A DNA stretch of 49,863 nt from Deltaproteobacteria bacterium (lineage in GTDB: Bacteria; Desulfobacterota; DSM-4660; Desulfatiglandales; HGW-15). The stretch lies in contig JAFDEE010000006.1 of the NCBI GenBank assembly GCA_019310525.1, forward strand, positions 1 to 49,863, in the 5' to 3' direction. This document shows, piece after piece, positions 15,012-24,617 of this stretch. A program made the position numbers and the translations under genes. A model generated the notes under the pieces. That model made no database searches and was not told the origin of the DNA. It saw only the letters and a program-made list of their open reading frames with translations. How positions within the stretch are numbered: the first letter of the stretch is position 1; every line of letters starts with the position of its first letter.

Positions 15012-17678
15012 ATGACAGGGGATGCCGAACTCACAAAAACGCCGCTCAACACCTGGCACAAGGCCAACGGCGGTCAAATGATCGACTTCGGGGGATGGGA
15101 GATGCCGGTCCAGTATAAAACCGGCATCATTGAAGAACACCTGGCCGTCCGCAAGGCAGGCGGCCTTTTCGACGTGAGCCACATGGGCCGTTTCCGGATC
15201 AAGGGCAAGGACAGGATCGCCTTTCTCCAGCACGTCCTGAGCAACAATGCCGAGGCCCTCGAGCCGTGGCAGGCCCAGTACACCCTGGTGCCCAATCAGG
15301 AGGGGGGTGCCATCGACGATGCCTACCTTTACCGGTTCGGGGAAGAAGACTACCTGCTCGTGGTCAATGCGGCCAATCGCGGGAAGGTCTGGGACCACTT
15401 TCAAGAGCAGGCCCGGGATTTTGGTGATGTCCGCCTCGAGGACCATACCCATGCCCTCGGCATGATCGCCTTCCAGGGTCCCGGGACCAAGGCCGTCCTT
15501 GAAAAAGCCATGGAGGGAGGCCGACTGCCGGAACCCATGCGGAACAGGCTCTCGGAAGGGATCATCGCCGGGACTCCCGTACCCATAGCACGGACGGGTT
15601 ACACGGGAGAACCCCTTTGCTTTGAGCTCTTTCCACCAGCCGACAAGACCGAGGCCGTGTGGTCGGCCCTTTATGAAGCGGGCAGGGACATGGGGATCCT
15701 GCCCATCGGGCTCGGGGCCCGGGACACCTTGAGACTGGAGGCCGGCATGCCCCTTTACGGCCACGAACTGGGGCTTGATCCGGAAGGCAAAGAAATCCCT
15801 ATTTTCGCCATTACCTTGGCCCCCATGGCAGTGAGTTTCAACCCCCGGAAGGGGTCCTTCGTGGGCCGGGAGGCCCTTGAGCGCCAATTCCAGGCCCTTG
15901 AAAAGATCCGGAACGGCCTTTTGAGCAGTCCTCCAGAGGCCCTTCCCCGCCGCATTCATCCCGTTGCGATCCAGGACAAGGGAATCGCCCGCCAGGGGGA
16001 TGAGGTTCTCCTGAGGGGGGAGAAAGTCGGAGTGGTGACCAGCGGTACGATGATTCCCTACTGGATCTTTGAAGGTGAGGGGGCCACCATGACCCTCACG
16101 GGGAAATCGGCCCGGAGGGCCATCGCCTTGGCCTTGGTGGATTCCACCCTCCAGCCCGATACGGACCTCGAGATCTCAGTGCGCAGGCGAAGGCTAAAGG
16201 GAAAAATCGTTCGCTGGCACGGCCGCTCCGAAGCCCCTCCATACTTCCGTTCGATCCCTGTGGATTTCGAAAAACCCAAACCAGGCGAACTCCTCGGGCA
16301 GGGCATGGAGAAGGCTGAAATCCTTCTTAAGAAAGGCATTGAAAATCACATCTGGAGGCAGACCCGGTGCATCAACCTGATCCCGTCTGAGCAGACCCCC
16401 TCTCCCCTGGTTCGGCTCCTGTCCGTGTCCGACCCAGTGGGCCGGTACGCCGAGCACAGGGAACTACTCGCCGCCTTCGAACAGGAGGTATTCTATTACC
16501 AGGGCACTGATTTCATCGCCTGGGTCGAGGAACGCCTGAAGGCGGAAATGGCCGACTACCTGGGTTGTCCCCTGGTCGAAGTGCGGCCGGTGAGTGGGCA
16601 GATGGCCAACATGACGGTCTTCAGCGCCTTCGTGGATTTCAAGAACCGCACAAACCGAAAGCGGGAGGCTGAACGAATCCGCCTGGCCATGAACAACCAC
16701 ATCGGCAAGGGCGGGCACCTGAGTTCACAGCCCATGGGGGCCTTAAGGGACTATATCGCCCGGGACCCCCTCACTGATCAATACGCCGTGATCAACTTCC
16801 CCGTCATGGAAGACAATCCTTACCGGATCGATGTCGAGGCCACCGGGAAGCTCCTTGAACAGGTGAATCCCGAGGTGATCATCTTCGGCAAAAGCATGGT
16901 GCTTCATCCCGAGCCGATTGCGGAGATCCGCAAACTCGTGGAAGGCCACAGGCCCCGCCCCCTGATCATGTACGATATGGCCCATGTCCTGGGGTTAGTG
17001 GGGCCCCATTTCCAGGAGCCTTTCAGGGAAGGGGCTGACATCGTCACCGGCTCCACCCACAAGACCTTCTTCGGGACCCAGAGGGGAGTGGTCGGAGGGG
17101 ATTTCGAAGAAAATACCCCCGGCTTCGAGCTATGGGAAGCCATCGAACGGCGCGCTTTTCCAGGCATGGTGAGCAACCACCACCTCGGAAGTCTCCTTGG
17201 GCTCCTTCTCGCAACCATTGAGATGAACACCTTCAAGGACGAGTATCAGGCCCAGGTGATCCGAAACGCCAAGGCCTTCGCAAGGGGACTGAAGGAGGCG
17301 GGGCTTCAGGTGGAGGGGGATCCGGAGTGCGGCTATACCGAGACTCACCAGGTCATCCTCAACGTAGGTTACGGGAAAGGGCCAGGGGTTGCCCGCATCC
17401 TGGAAATGAACAACATCATCGTGAACTATCAGGCCACCCCCTTTGACGAGTCCTTTACCGCCAGCTCCGCGCTCCGCATGGGGGTCTCCGAGATGACCCG
17501 CTTCGGCATGAAGGAAAAAGATTTCGAGGCCCTGGCCCACCTCCTGGCCGAAGCCGTTCGGGGTAAGAACGTGAAGGAGGAGATTGTCAAGCTTCGTAGC
17601 CGTTTCCTGGAATTGGGCTATTGTCTCGATGACGGTCTACTGGCCCCCTTGAAGAAACAGCTCATAGATACCTTTTAG
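15012..17678 (+). CDS. GcvT-SHMT fusion: aminomethyltransferase + serine hydroxymethyltransferase
   Basis: An 888-residue protein joining two one-carbon enzymes. Residues 1-415 form a complete glycine-cleavage T protein: MIDFGGWEMPVQY, DVSHMGR, the folate-site Asp in GGAIDDAYL, ARTGYTGEPLCFE, GLGARDTLRLEAGMPLYGHEL and VGVVTSGT. Residues 425-888 form a divergent PLP-dependent SHMT: NLIPSE (455-460), GRYAEH, SGQMANM, DMAHVLGL (655-662) and the Schiff-base Lys 684 in TGSTHKTFFG. T protein makes methylene-tetrahydrofolate and ammonia from the aminomethylated H protein; SHMT uses methylene-tetrahydrofolate and glycine to make serine. Fusion would couple glycine cleavage or its reverse to serine. 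No gcvH or gcvP lies nearby. The gene stands alone with its own promoter and a terminator-like hairpin. Confidence 0.9.
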   Translation: MTGDAELTKTPLNTWHKANGGQMIDFGGWEMPVQYKTGIIEEHLAVRKAGGLFDVSHMGRFRIKGKDRIAFLQHVLSNNAEALEPWQAQYTLVPNQEGGAIDDAYLYRFGEEDYLLVVNAANRGKVWDHFQEQARDFGDVRLEDHTHALGMIAFQGPGTKAVLEKAMEGGRLPEPMRNRLSEGIIAGTPVPIARTGYTGEPLCFELFPPADKTEAVWSALYEAGRDMGILPIGLGARDTLRLEAGMPLYGHELGLDPEGKEIPIFAITLAPMAVSFNPRKGSFVGREALERQFQALEKIRNGLLSSPPEALPRRIHPVAIQDKGIARQGDEVLLRGEKVGVVTSGTMIPYWIFEGEGATMTLTGKSARRAIALALVDSTLQPDTDLEISVRRRRLKGKIVRWHGRSEAPPYFRSIPVDFEKPKPGELLGQGMEKAEILLKKGIENHIWRQTRCINLIPSEQTPSPLVRLLSVSDPVGRYAEHRELLAAFEQEVFYYQGTDFIAWVEERLKAEMADYLGCPLVEVRPVSGQMANMTVFSAFVDFKNRTNRKREAERIRLAMNNHIGKGGHLSSQPMGALRDYIARDPLTDQYAVINFPVMEDNPYRIDVEATGKLLEQVNPEVIIFGKSMVLHPEPIAEIRKLVEGHRPRPLIMYDMAHVLGLVGPHFQEPFREGADIVTGSTHKTFFGTQRGVVGGDFEENTPGFELWEAIERRAFPGMVSNHHLGSLLGLLLATIEMNTFKDEYQAQVIRNAKAFARGLKEAGLQVEGDPECGYTETHQVILNVGYGKGPGVARILEMNNIIVNYQATPFDESFTASSALRMGVSEMTRFGMKEKDFEALAHLLAEAVRGKNVKEEIVKLRSRFLELGYCLDDGLLAPLKKQLIDTF

Positions 17679-17684
17679 TCCTTC

Positions 17685-17722
17685 GGCGCCGTTTCCAGGG
17701 ACACCGTTCCGGAAACGGCGCC
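17685..17722 (+). terminator. Hairpin between convergent genes
   Basis: GGCGCCGTTTCC (17685-17696) pairs perfectly with GGAAACGGCGCC (17711-17722). It lies between the stop codons of the plus-strand fusion gene and the minus-strand purF, and could end transcripts from both sides. No strong T run follows on either side. Confidence 0.65.
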
Positions 17723-17741
17723 TCCATGTTTCCAGACCCTT

Positions 17742-19226
17742 TCATTTACATTCCAGCCAGGTCTTGGAAAAGGTCTCGTCTATGGACACGGGGTAGTTTC
17801 CGTCGAAACAGGCCAGACAAAGGTCATCCCTGGGAATGCGGGTGGCCCGGACGAGATTTTCAAGGCTCAGGTAACCAAGGCTGTCCAATCCAATGTAGTC
17901 CCGGATCTCTTCCACCGATTTCTGTGCCGCGATCAATTCCCCTTTGCTGGAAAAATCGATCCCGTAATGGCAGGGAAAACGGTGGGGAGGGCAGCTTACA
18001 AGCATGTGGACTTCCCGAGCTCCGATGCCTTTCAGTGTCCGCATACGGGTCCTGGCCGTCGTGCCCCGGATGATGGAATCTTCGATGATGATCACCCGGC
18101 GGCCCCTGAGGAGTTCCTTTACCGGGTTCAATTTGACCTTCACCCCAAAGTCCCGCATGCTCTGGGAGGGCTGGATAAAGGTCCTTCCCACATAGTGGTT
18201 ACGGATCATCCCCATTTCCAGCGGAATTCCTGAGGCCTGAGCGTATCCGATAGCGGCATAATTGCCGGAATCGGGGAACGGCATCACCAGGTCCGCGTCA
18301 ATCGGGTATTCCTTGGCCAGGAGTTCCCCCTGCTTTTTCCGAAAGAGGTAGACGTTTTCGCCGTACACGTTGCTGTCAGGCCTGGCAAAATAGATGAGTT
18401 CGAAGATGCACTGGGCCCTGCGGGCCTGGTTCCGGGGTCGGATGCTTCGCAATCCTTCCTCGTTGATTACGATGACTTCGCCGGGCTCCACATCCCGGAC
18501 ATAGACGGCCTCTACGAGATCAAGGGCGCAGGTCTCGGAGGTGACGACAAAACCCTTGTCGTTGATCTTTCCAAGGCACAAGGGGCGGAATCCATTCGGG
18601 TCCCTGACCGCCACCAGGGCGTCCTCGCTCATGAGGATCAGGGAATAGGCTCCTTTTACCTGCTCCATGGTCCCGACCATGGCCTGCTCCAGTCCCTTCT
18701 TCATTCCCCGGGCCACCAGGTGCAGAACGACCTCGCTGTCCATGCTCGTCTGGAAGATGGAGCCCTGGCTCTCCATTTTCGTCCTGAGGCTTCGGGCGTT
18801 CACCAGGTTGCCGTTATGTGCTATGGCCAGGGTCTTCCCCGCATGTTGGACCCTGAAGGGCTGTGCGTTGACGAGAAGTGAAGAACCCGTCGTGGAATAC
18901 CTCACATGGCCCAAGGCCATGTGGCCCTTCAGTCGATCCAGGATCTCCTGGGTGAAGATCTCAGGTACCAGGCCCATGGCCTTGTACTCGGCCACGTGAC
19001 TTCCGTCCGATGCCACGATTCCGGCACTCTCCTGGCCTCTGTGCTGTAAGGCATAGAGCCCGAAATAGGTCAACCGCGCGGCCTCCGGGTGTCCGTAAAC
19101 CGCGAAAATACCGCATTCCTCCCTGGGCCGTTCCGGCAAGGGGACCCGTGCATTGTTTTCGGGCACATGCATGGTTCGACTCATCTTCTGGAAAAGTGAA
19201 CTGATACGGGGATCCCGGAACTCCAC
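17742..19226 (-). CDS. purF: Amidophosphoribosyltransferase PurF
   Basis: A 494-residue enzyme for the first step of purine synthesis: PRPP plus glutamine to phosphoribosylamine. The class II glutaminase nucleophile is Cys 38 in EECGIFAVYGH, after a longer-than-usual propeptide that is probably cleaved. Typical segments are ALQHRGQESAGI and the PRPP loop VIIIEDSIIRGTT. Cysteines in CIFELIYFARPDS, HRFPCHYGI and DLCLACFDG match the [4Fe-4S] ligands of the Bacillus-type enzyme. The assigned start at 19226 is GTG; ATGs at 19184 and 19172 would also retain the catalytic Cys. It is last in the minus-strand block after carB, 20 bp away, so co-transcribed. Confidence 0.95.
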   Translation of the reverse strand: MEFRDPRISSLFQKMSRTMHVPENNARVPLPERPREECGIFAVYGHPEAARLTYFGLYALQHRGQESAGIVASDGSHVAEYKAMGLVPEIFTQEILDRLKGHMALGHVRYSTTGSSLLVNAQPFRVQHAGKTLAIAHNGNLVNARSLRTKMESQGSIFQTSMDSEVVLHLVARGMKKGLEQAMVGTMEQVKGAYSLILMSEDALVAVRDPNGFRPLCLGKINDKGFVVTSETCALDLVEAVYVRDVEPGEVIVINEEGLRSIRPRNQARRAQCIFELIYFARPDSNVYGENVYLFRKKQGELLAKEYPIDADLVMPFPDSGNYAAIGYAQASGIPLEMGMIRNHYVGRTFIQPSQSMRDFGVKVKLNPVKELLRGRRVIIIEDSIIRGTTARTRMRTLKGIGAREVHMLVSCPPHRFPCHYGIDFSSKGELIAAQKSVEEIRDYIGLDSLGYLSLENLVRATRIPRDDLCLACFDGNYPVSIDETFSKTWLECK

Positions 19227-19246
19227 TCCAATCCCTGGGACACGCC

Positions 19247-22200
19247 TTACTCCCTGAAATGCTGAATCAGGCTGTCCATTTCGTGGTATTCCTGCAAGGT
19301 CTTCACCTTCAGGTCCCCTTCCAGCATGGACTTGATGCCCAGGGCGGTGGCCCTGGCACCCGCCAGGGTTGTGGTGTAGGGGATTTCCAGGATCAGGGCC
19401 GTGCGGCGGATCTCGTAGGATTCGGAGACGGCCCGCTTACTGCTCGTGGTATTGATCACGAGATCGATCTCGCCGTTTTTCATGAGGTCTAGGATATGGG
19501 GGCGTCCTTCCCTGACCTTTTTTACCGCCTCGTTGGGGATGCCCTGGCGGGAAAGAAACTCGGACGTCCCTCGGGTGGCCACAATTCTAAATCCCAGCTT
19601 GTGGAATATCTTGGCCGTATTCAGTACAGCAGTCTTGTCCTCGTCCCGGACGCTGATGAACACCGTCCCCGACGTCGGCAGTCTTTGGCCCGCAGCCAAC
19701 TGACTCTTTGCGTAGGCCAGCCCAAAGGATTGATCGATCCCCATGACCTCCCCGGTGGATTTCATTTCGGGTCCTAAAAGGGTATCCACTCCCGGGAATC
19801 GGTCAAAGGGGAAGACCGATTCTTTCACACAAGTATGGGTCATGGTCACTTCCCTGCGCAACCCCAGATCCTTAAGCTTAAGGCCCATCATCACCTTGGT
19901 CGCAAGCTTGGCCAGGGGGATTCCGGTGGCCTTGCTCACAAAGGGAACGGTCCTCGAAGCCCTCGGGTTGACCTCCAGGATATAGATCTCGTTGTCTTTC
20001 ACCGCGTATTGGATATTCATCAATCCCACGACACGGAGTTCCCGGGCGAGGGCCTTGGTCTGGGACCTGATCTGTTCCAGGATATTAGGCTTGAGGGAGA
20101 TGGGAGGCAAGACACAGGCACTGTCGCCGCTGTGTATTCCCGCCTCCTCGATATGCTCCATGATTCCGCCGATCACGGTTTCATCGCCGTCGGAGATGGC
20201 GTCCACGTCGATCTCCACGGCACGCTCCAGGAACCGGTCGATGAGCACGGGCTTTCCCGGTGAAACCTCCACCGCGCTCAAGATGTACCGTTCCATGTCA
20301 GCCTGATCGTAAATGATCTCCATGGCCCTCCCACCCAGGACAAAGGAAGGCCTCACAACCACGGGGTACCCGACCTCCGCCGTAACCCTCAGGGCCTCCT
20401 CAGGGCTGTATGCGATGTCGTTTCTAGGTTGACGCAGGTTGAGTTTTTTAAGCAGTTTCTGGAACCGCTCCCGGTCCTCGGCCCGGTCGATGCTGTCCGG
20501 ACTGGTCCCGAGGATACGCACCCCGGCCTCGGCCAACGGAACGGCGATGTTGAGGGGAGTCTGCCCTCCGAACTGGACGATCACCCCCTCGGGATTTTCC
20601 TGCTCGATTATGTTAAGCACATCTTCCCGGGTCAGGGGCTCGAAGTAGAGTTTGTCGGAGGTGTCGTAGTCTGTGCTCACGGTCTCCGGGTTGCTGTTGA
20701 CCATGATGCTCTCGATTCCGAGTTCCCTGAGGGCGAAGGATGCCTGGACGCAACAATAGTCGAACTCGATCCCCTGGCCGATCCGGTTGGGACCGCCACC
20801 TAGGATGACAACCTTTCTTTTCCGCGTGGAGCGGATCTCGTTTTCCTCCTCATAGGTGGAGTAATAGTAGGGCGTGTACGCCTCGAATTCCGCCGCGCAG
20901 GTATCCACAAGCTTGTAGACAGGGGTGACCCCCTTTCCGGTTCGCCACTCCCGGATTTCCTGTTCCGTCCTCTCGAAAAGGGTCGCCAACTGAAGGTCCG
21001 AGAAACCGAGTTCCTTGACTTCCTTCAGCAACTCCGGATCCCAGTCTCTTGGGGAAACGCCCCGGCGGGCTTGATCCCGGAGCTTTTTTTCCATCTCGTG
21101 GATCTCCCGGATGTGGAAGAGGAACCATGGATCGATGTGGGTCAGGTCCCGGATTCTTTCGATGGGCATCCCTTTTTCAAACGCTCGCAAAATGTAAAAA
21201 ATCCGCTCGGAGTTGGGTTCAATGAGTTTCTTTTCGATTTCCTGGATATCCGGGTCCGGCTCCCTTCCCGGGGGAGAATCGGCTCCCAGCCCGATCCGGC
21301 CGATCTCCAGGGACCGGACGGCCTTTTGGAGGGCCTCCTTGAAGGTCCTGCCGATGGCCATGGTCTCCCCCACCGAACGCATGGAGGTGGTCAGGCTGTC
21401 CCTTGCTCCCGGGAATTTCTCGAAGGTCCACCTGGGGATCTTGACCACGCAATAGTCGATAGTGGGCTCGAAGGAAGCCAGTGTCTCCCGGGTGATATCG
21501 TTCGCGATCTCATCGAGGGTATAGCCCACGGCGAGCTTGGACGCGATCTTGGCGATGGGGAACCCCGTCGCCTTGGATGCCAGGGCCGAACTGCGGGAGA
21601 CCCTCGGATTCATCTCGATGACGACCATCTCGCCCGTCCGGGGATGGACCGCGAACTGGATGTTGGATCCCCCGGTCTCCACCCCGATCTCCCTGATGAT
21701 GGCGATGGCCGCATCCCTCATCTCCTGGTATTCCCTGTCCGTCAGGGTCTGGGCCGGAGCCACGGTGATGCTGTCCCCGGTGTGTATGCCCATGGGATCG
21801 AAGTTTTCAATGGAGCAGATGATCACCACGTTGTCCATGAAATCCCTCATGACCTCCAGCTCATACTCCTTCCATCCAATGAGGGATTCCTCGATGATGA
21901 TCTCTGAGATCATACTCGCCTCAAGACCCGCCTTGGCGAGCTCTTCCATTTCCTCCCGGTTGTAAGCCACACCGCTCCCCGTCCCGCCCAGGGTGAAGCT
22001 GGCCCGGATGATCAGAGGATAGCCGATCCTTTCCGCCACTTCCCGTGCCTGGTCCATGTTACGGGCGATCCCGTTTCGAGAAATCCGAAGGCCGATCCGC
22101 TCCATGGCATCCCGGAACTGCTCCCTGTCCTCAGCCTTCAGGATGATGGGAATAGAAGCCCCGATGACTTCCACTCCCATCTCGTCGAGAAGCCCTGTCT

Positions 22201-22510
22201 CGGCCACCATGACGGCGGTGTTCAGACCGGTCTGTCCGCCCAGGGTCGGCAGTATGGCATGGGGTCTCTCACGCTTGATCACCTTCGCCAGTACCTCGGG
22301 GGTGATCGGCTCCACGTAGGTCCGGTCCGCCATTTCCGGGTCCGTCATGATAGTGGCGGGGTTGCTGTTGATGAGTACCACCTCATAACCCTCTTCCTTG
22401 AGGGCCTTGCAGGCCTGGGTTCCGGAATAATCGAACTCGCAGGCCTGTCCGATGATGATGGGGCCGGATCCGATGATCAGAATCTTTTCAATGTCCGTTC
22501 TCTTGGGCAT
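19247..22510 (-). CDS. carB: Carbamoyl phosphate synthase, large subunit
   Basis: A 1087-residue CarB, full length, with two homologous ATP-grasp halves followed by the allosteric MGS-like domain. The first half starts [29 protein letters not shown] and contains [15 protein letters not shown]-like sequence; the second starts [25 protein letters not shown] and contains [16 protein letters not shown]. It makes carbamoyl phosphate from bicarbonate, ATP and ammonia channelled from CarA, for arginine and pyrimidines. ATG 22510 (MPKRTDIEK) is the family start; an upstream in-frame start at 22546 adds 12 unrelated residues. carA lies upstream but is separated by 423 bp filled with repeat elements; purF follows 20 bp downstream. 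Confidence 0.96.
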   Translation of the reverse strand: MPKRTDIEKILIIGSGPIIIGQACEFDYSGTQACKALKEEGYEVVLINSNPATIMTDPEMADRTYVEPITPEVLAKVIKRERPHAILPTLGGQTGLNTAVMVAETGLLDEMGVEVIGASIPIILKAEDREQFRDAMERIGLRISRNGIARNMDQAREVAERIGYPLIIRASFTLGGTGSGVAYNREEMEELAKAGLEASMISEIIIEESLIGWKEYELEVMRDFMDNVVIICSIENFDPMGIHTGDSITVAPAQTLTDREYQEMRDAAIAIIREIGVETGGSNIQFAVHPRTGEMVVIEMNPRVSRSSALASKATGFPIAKIASKLAVGYTLDEIANDITRETLASFEPTIDYCVVKIPRWTFEKFPGARDSLTTSMRSVGETMAIGRTFKEALQKAVRSLEIGRIGLGADSPPGREPDPDIQEIEKKLIEPNSERIFYILRAFEKGMPIERIRDLTHIDPWFLFHIREIHEMEKKLRDQARRGVSPRDWDPELLKEVKELGFSDLQLATLFERTEQEIREWRTGKGVTPVYKLVDTCAAEFEAYTPYYYSTYEEENEIRSTRKRKVVILGGGPNRIGQGIEFDYCCVQASFALRELGIESIMVNSNPETVSTDYDTSDKLYFEPLTREDVLNIIEQENPEGVIVQFGGQTPLNIAVPLAEAGVRILGTSPDSIDRAEDRERFQKLLKKLNLRQPRNDIAYSPEEALRVTAEVGYPVVVRPSFVLGGRAMEIIYDQADMERYILSAVEVSPGKPVLIDRFLERAVEIDVDAISDGDETVIGGIMEHIEEAGIHSGDSACVLPPISLKPNILEQIRSQTKALARELRVVGLMNIQYAVKDNEIYILEVNPRASRTVPFVSKATGIPLAKLATKVMMGLKLKDLGLRREVTMTHTCVKESVFPFDRFPGVDTLLGPEMKSTGEVMGIDQSFGLAYAKSQLAAGQRLPTSGTVFISVRDEDKTAVLNTAKIFHKLGFRIVATRGTSEFLSRQGIPNEAVKKVREGRPHILDLMKNGEIDLVINTTSSKRAVSESYEIRRTALILEIPYTTTLAGARATALGIKSMLEGDLKVKTLQEYHEMDSLIQHFRE

Positions 22511-22612
22511 ATTCTCAACAAAAAACCACGAGGGTGAAAGAACCACGGCGTGTGGGGTTCCTCTCGGCCACGTGCCGGGTTATTTTATGTTTTTCTCTCT
22601 TCTCTTTTTACC

Positions 22613-22819
22613 TGGTGTCCATCCATAAATGGCCCTTTTCCCCAATCTATGCGCCTGCCTGTGCCGGACCTATCTGCCATTCCAAGGGACAGGCAGGCAC
22701 GGCAGACAGGTCAGGCTCAGATTTTAATCCTCGAAATACTTCAATGTATTCCTGTGGTAAAAATCTTCGCCTTCCTTGACCTTAATAAACAAAATTGCCT
22801 GCTTTATGGATGGACACTA
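22613..22819 (-). repeat. MITE-like element, 207 bp, in the carA-carB spacer
   Basis: Inverted ends TGGTGTCCATCCATAAAT (22613-22630) and TTTATGGATGGACACTA (22803-22819) match the ends of the 4343-4878 element. The interior 22710-22784 is the inverse of the blocks at 271-350 and 4371 onward. It appears to be the short, uninterrupted form of that element. Confidence 0.72.
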
Positions 22820-22928
22820 CCTAAATTGAGCGATTTCCGAGTTTTCTGGAGACCTGCCTGAGGCGGACAAGTGCAAGGCGCACGAGATTAAACTATCTCA
22901 TCAAAATTTTGAAACGCTCAGTTTAGGT
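22819..22928 (-). repeat. Second MITE-like element, 110 bp
   Basis: The ends ACCTAAATTGAGCG (22819-22832) and CGCTCAGTTTAGGT (22915-22928) are inverted with one mismatch. The right 34 bases (22895-22928) are identical to 81-114. It abuts the 207-bp element with a one- or two-base overlap, so one may have inserted at the end of the other, or both form a composite. Confidence 0.65.
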
Positions 22929-22933
22929 TTTAC

Positions 22934-24091
22934 TCAACTCTTTTTCCGATGGTGCTTCTCCATCATCGCGGTGAACCGGTCAAAGAGATAGGAGGCGTCA
23001 TGGGGACCCGGTGAGGCCTCTGGATGGTACTGGACCGAGAAGAGGGGAATCTTCTTGTGCACGAGCCCTTCCAGGGTGTTGTCGTTGAGATTGACATGGC
23101 TCAGCTCGATGTCCGGATTCTCCAGAGACTTCATGTCCACGCAAAACCCGTGGTTCTGGGAAGTGATTTCCACCTTTCCCGTGGAAAGGTCCTTGACGGG
23201 TTGATTCGCCCCCCTGTGGCCGAATTTCAGCTTGAAGGTCCTGCCCCCGAGAGCCAATCCGAGCAGTTGATGCCCGAGACAGATACCAAAAACCGGCCGC
23301 CGGCCGATCTCCTCCCGGATAGTCCTCACGGCATAAGTCACGGCCGCCGGATCTCCCGGGCCGTTGCTCAGGAAAAGACCATGGGGTTCGAGGGAATCGA
23401 TGGTTTCCGGCCCGGTACGTGCCGGGACCACCAGGACCGTGCATCCCTTTTTCTCGAGGGACCTTAGGATATTGAACTTCACACCGAAATCCATGGCCAC
23501 AACCCGCCATTTCCCGGGTTCATCCGGCCACTGGAACCGATCAAGCCCTCCTTCCAGAAAAACCTGTCGGCCGTCCTTCCAGAGAAAGGGCTCCCGGCAG
23601 GTGACCTCCGTTACAAGATCGCTTCCCACCATGTCAGGGGCCTGCCTGGCCTTCTCCACGAGACTGTCCGGATCTGTATCCAGGGTGGACAGGGCCGCCT
23701 TCATGGCACCGGCCAATCGGATGTGCCGTGTCAGGGCGCGGGTATCAATTCCCTCCACGCCCGGAATGCCGCCTTCCATCAGGTAGTCCGCCAGGCTCCT
23801 CCGCGAACGCCAGTTGCTGGGGTACTCCTGGTATTCCTTCACCAAAAGGGCCCTCACCTGGATCCTCTCGGACTCAATGTCTTCTTCGTTTACCCCATAG
23901 TTCCCTATCAGGGGGTAAGTCATGGTCACCATCTGGCCGCAATAGGAAGGATCCGTTAGGATCTCCTGGTATCCGGACATACTGGTGTTGAAGACCACCT
24001 CCCCGACGCTCTCACCATGTCCAGTAAAAGAACGACCCTGGAACACGGTACCGTCTTCAAGGGCCAATAATGCTTTTGGTTTTTCTTTCAT
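22934..24091 (-). CDS. carA: Carbamoyl phosphate synthase, small subunit
   Basis: A 385-residue CarA that hydrolyses glutamine and feeds ammonia to CarB. The class I amidotransferase triad is visible: Cys 271 in GICLGHQ, and His 356 and Glu 358 in YHPEAS. The N-terminal half has the CarA-specific LEDGTVFQG and FNTSMSGYQEILTDPSY. It lies downstream of gltD on the same strand after a 526-bp gap, and upstream of carB. The ribosome binding site is weak, but the N-terminus begins exactly where the family does. Confidence 0.96.
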   Translation of the reverse strand: MKEKPKALLALEDGTVFQGRSFTGHGESVGEVVFNTSMSGYQEILTDPSYCGQMVTMTYPLIGNYGVNEEDIESERIQVRALLVKEYQEYPSNWRSRRSLADYLMEGGIPGVEGIDTRALTRHIRLAGAMKAALSTLDTDPDSLVEKARQAPDMVGSDLVTEVTCREPFLWKDGRQVFLEGGLDRFQWPDEPGKWRVVAMDFGVKFNILRSLEKKGCTVLVVPARTGPETIDSLEPHGLFLSNGPGDPAAVTYAVRTIREEIGRRPVFGICLGHQLLGLALGGRTFKLKFGHRGANQPVKDLSTGKVEITSQNHGFCVDMKSLENPDIELSHVNLNDNTLEGLVHKKIPLFSVQYHPEASPGPHDASYLFDRFTAMMEKHHRKKS

Positions 24092-24617
24092 TTGTCGGTG
24101 TAAACGATCATTCCAGCTCGAAACGGTTTAAGGGCAATAAGGCTCAAGAGGCCCCTCCTTCACGGCCCCCAAAGATTACATGAACACCGCAGCAGGTGCA
24201 ACCGGAATCGAGGGTCTCGTCGCCTGAGGGGAGCAGGCCTTGCCGGAAATCCGCCTCTTTACCCCTTCCACTCCCCATCCCTCCAGGGCGACTTCCATTC
24301 TAAGGTGCCGGTGAAAGCCTGTCCCGGTAGCTGGAAATAGGAAAGGTTATTCAGATTGGGTTCCACAAAACCCGATCGGCTCTGGACCATATTCCCTTTT
24401 GAAGGACAAATCAACCCCGGGGGAAGGAAAAATTCTTCAACCAGGGTCGAACTGCCGGGTGACAGTCTCGTGGAAGGCCACAAGCAGTCAAGGGATGGAG
24501 ATGTCTGAAACCGTAAACCCGCAGCTCCGCAGCGGGAGTTAGCACCCGACGGGTGCGGAAAATTGGAAACCCGGCCACCGCCCAAAATACATTTGTGGAT
24601 GGGCCCCGGGCTGGATA
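24092..24617. other. gltD-carA intergenic region
   Basis: I see no gene in these 526 bp; an open frame on the minus strand (24259-24621) has no family resemblance. A GCACCC/GGGTGC hairpin at 24542-24556 and nearby GC-rich inversions may end the glt transcript. AATACATTTGTGGATGGGC near 24588 resembles the end of the MITE-like elements, possibly a decayed copy. The carA promoter should be here but is not obvious. Confidence 0.45.

Larger units (their letters stand above)
22511..22933. other. carA-carB spacer filled with repeat elements
   Basis: carA and carB are usually adjacent; here the spacer is 423 bp and most of it is two abutting inverted-repeat elements (22613-22819 and 22819-22928). 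No gene is present. Either carB is transcribed through the elements from carA or a new promoter has been supplied; none is evident. Confidence 0.7.
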
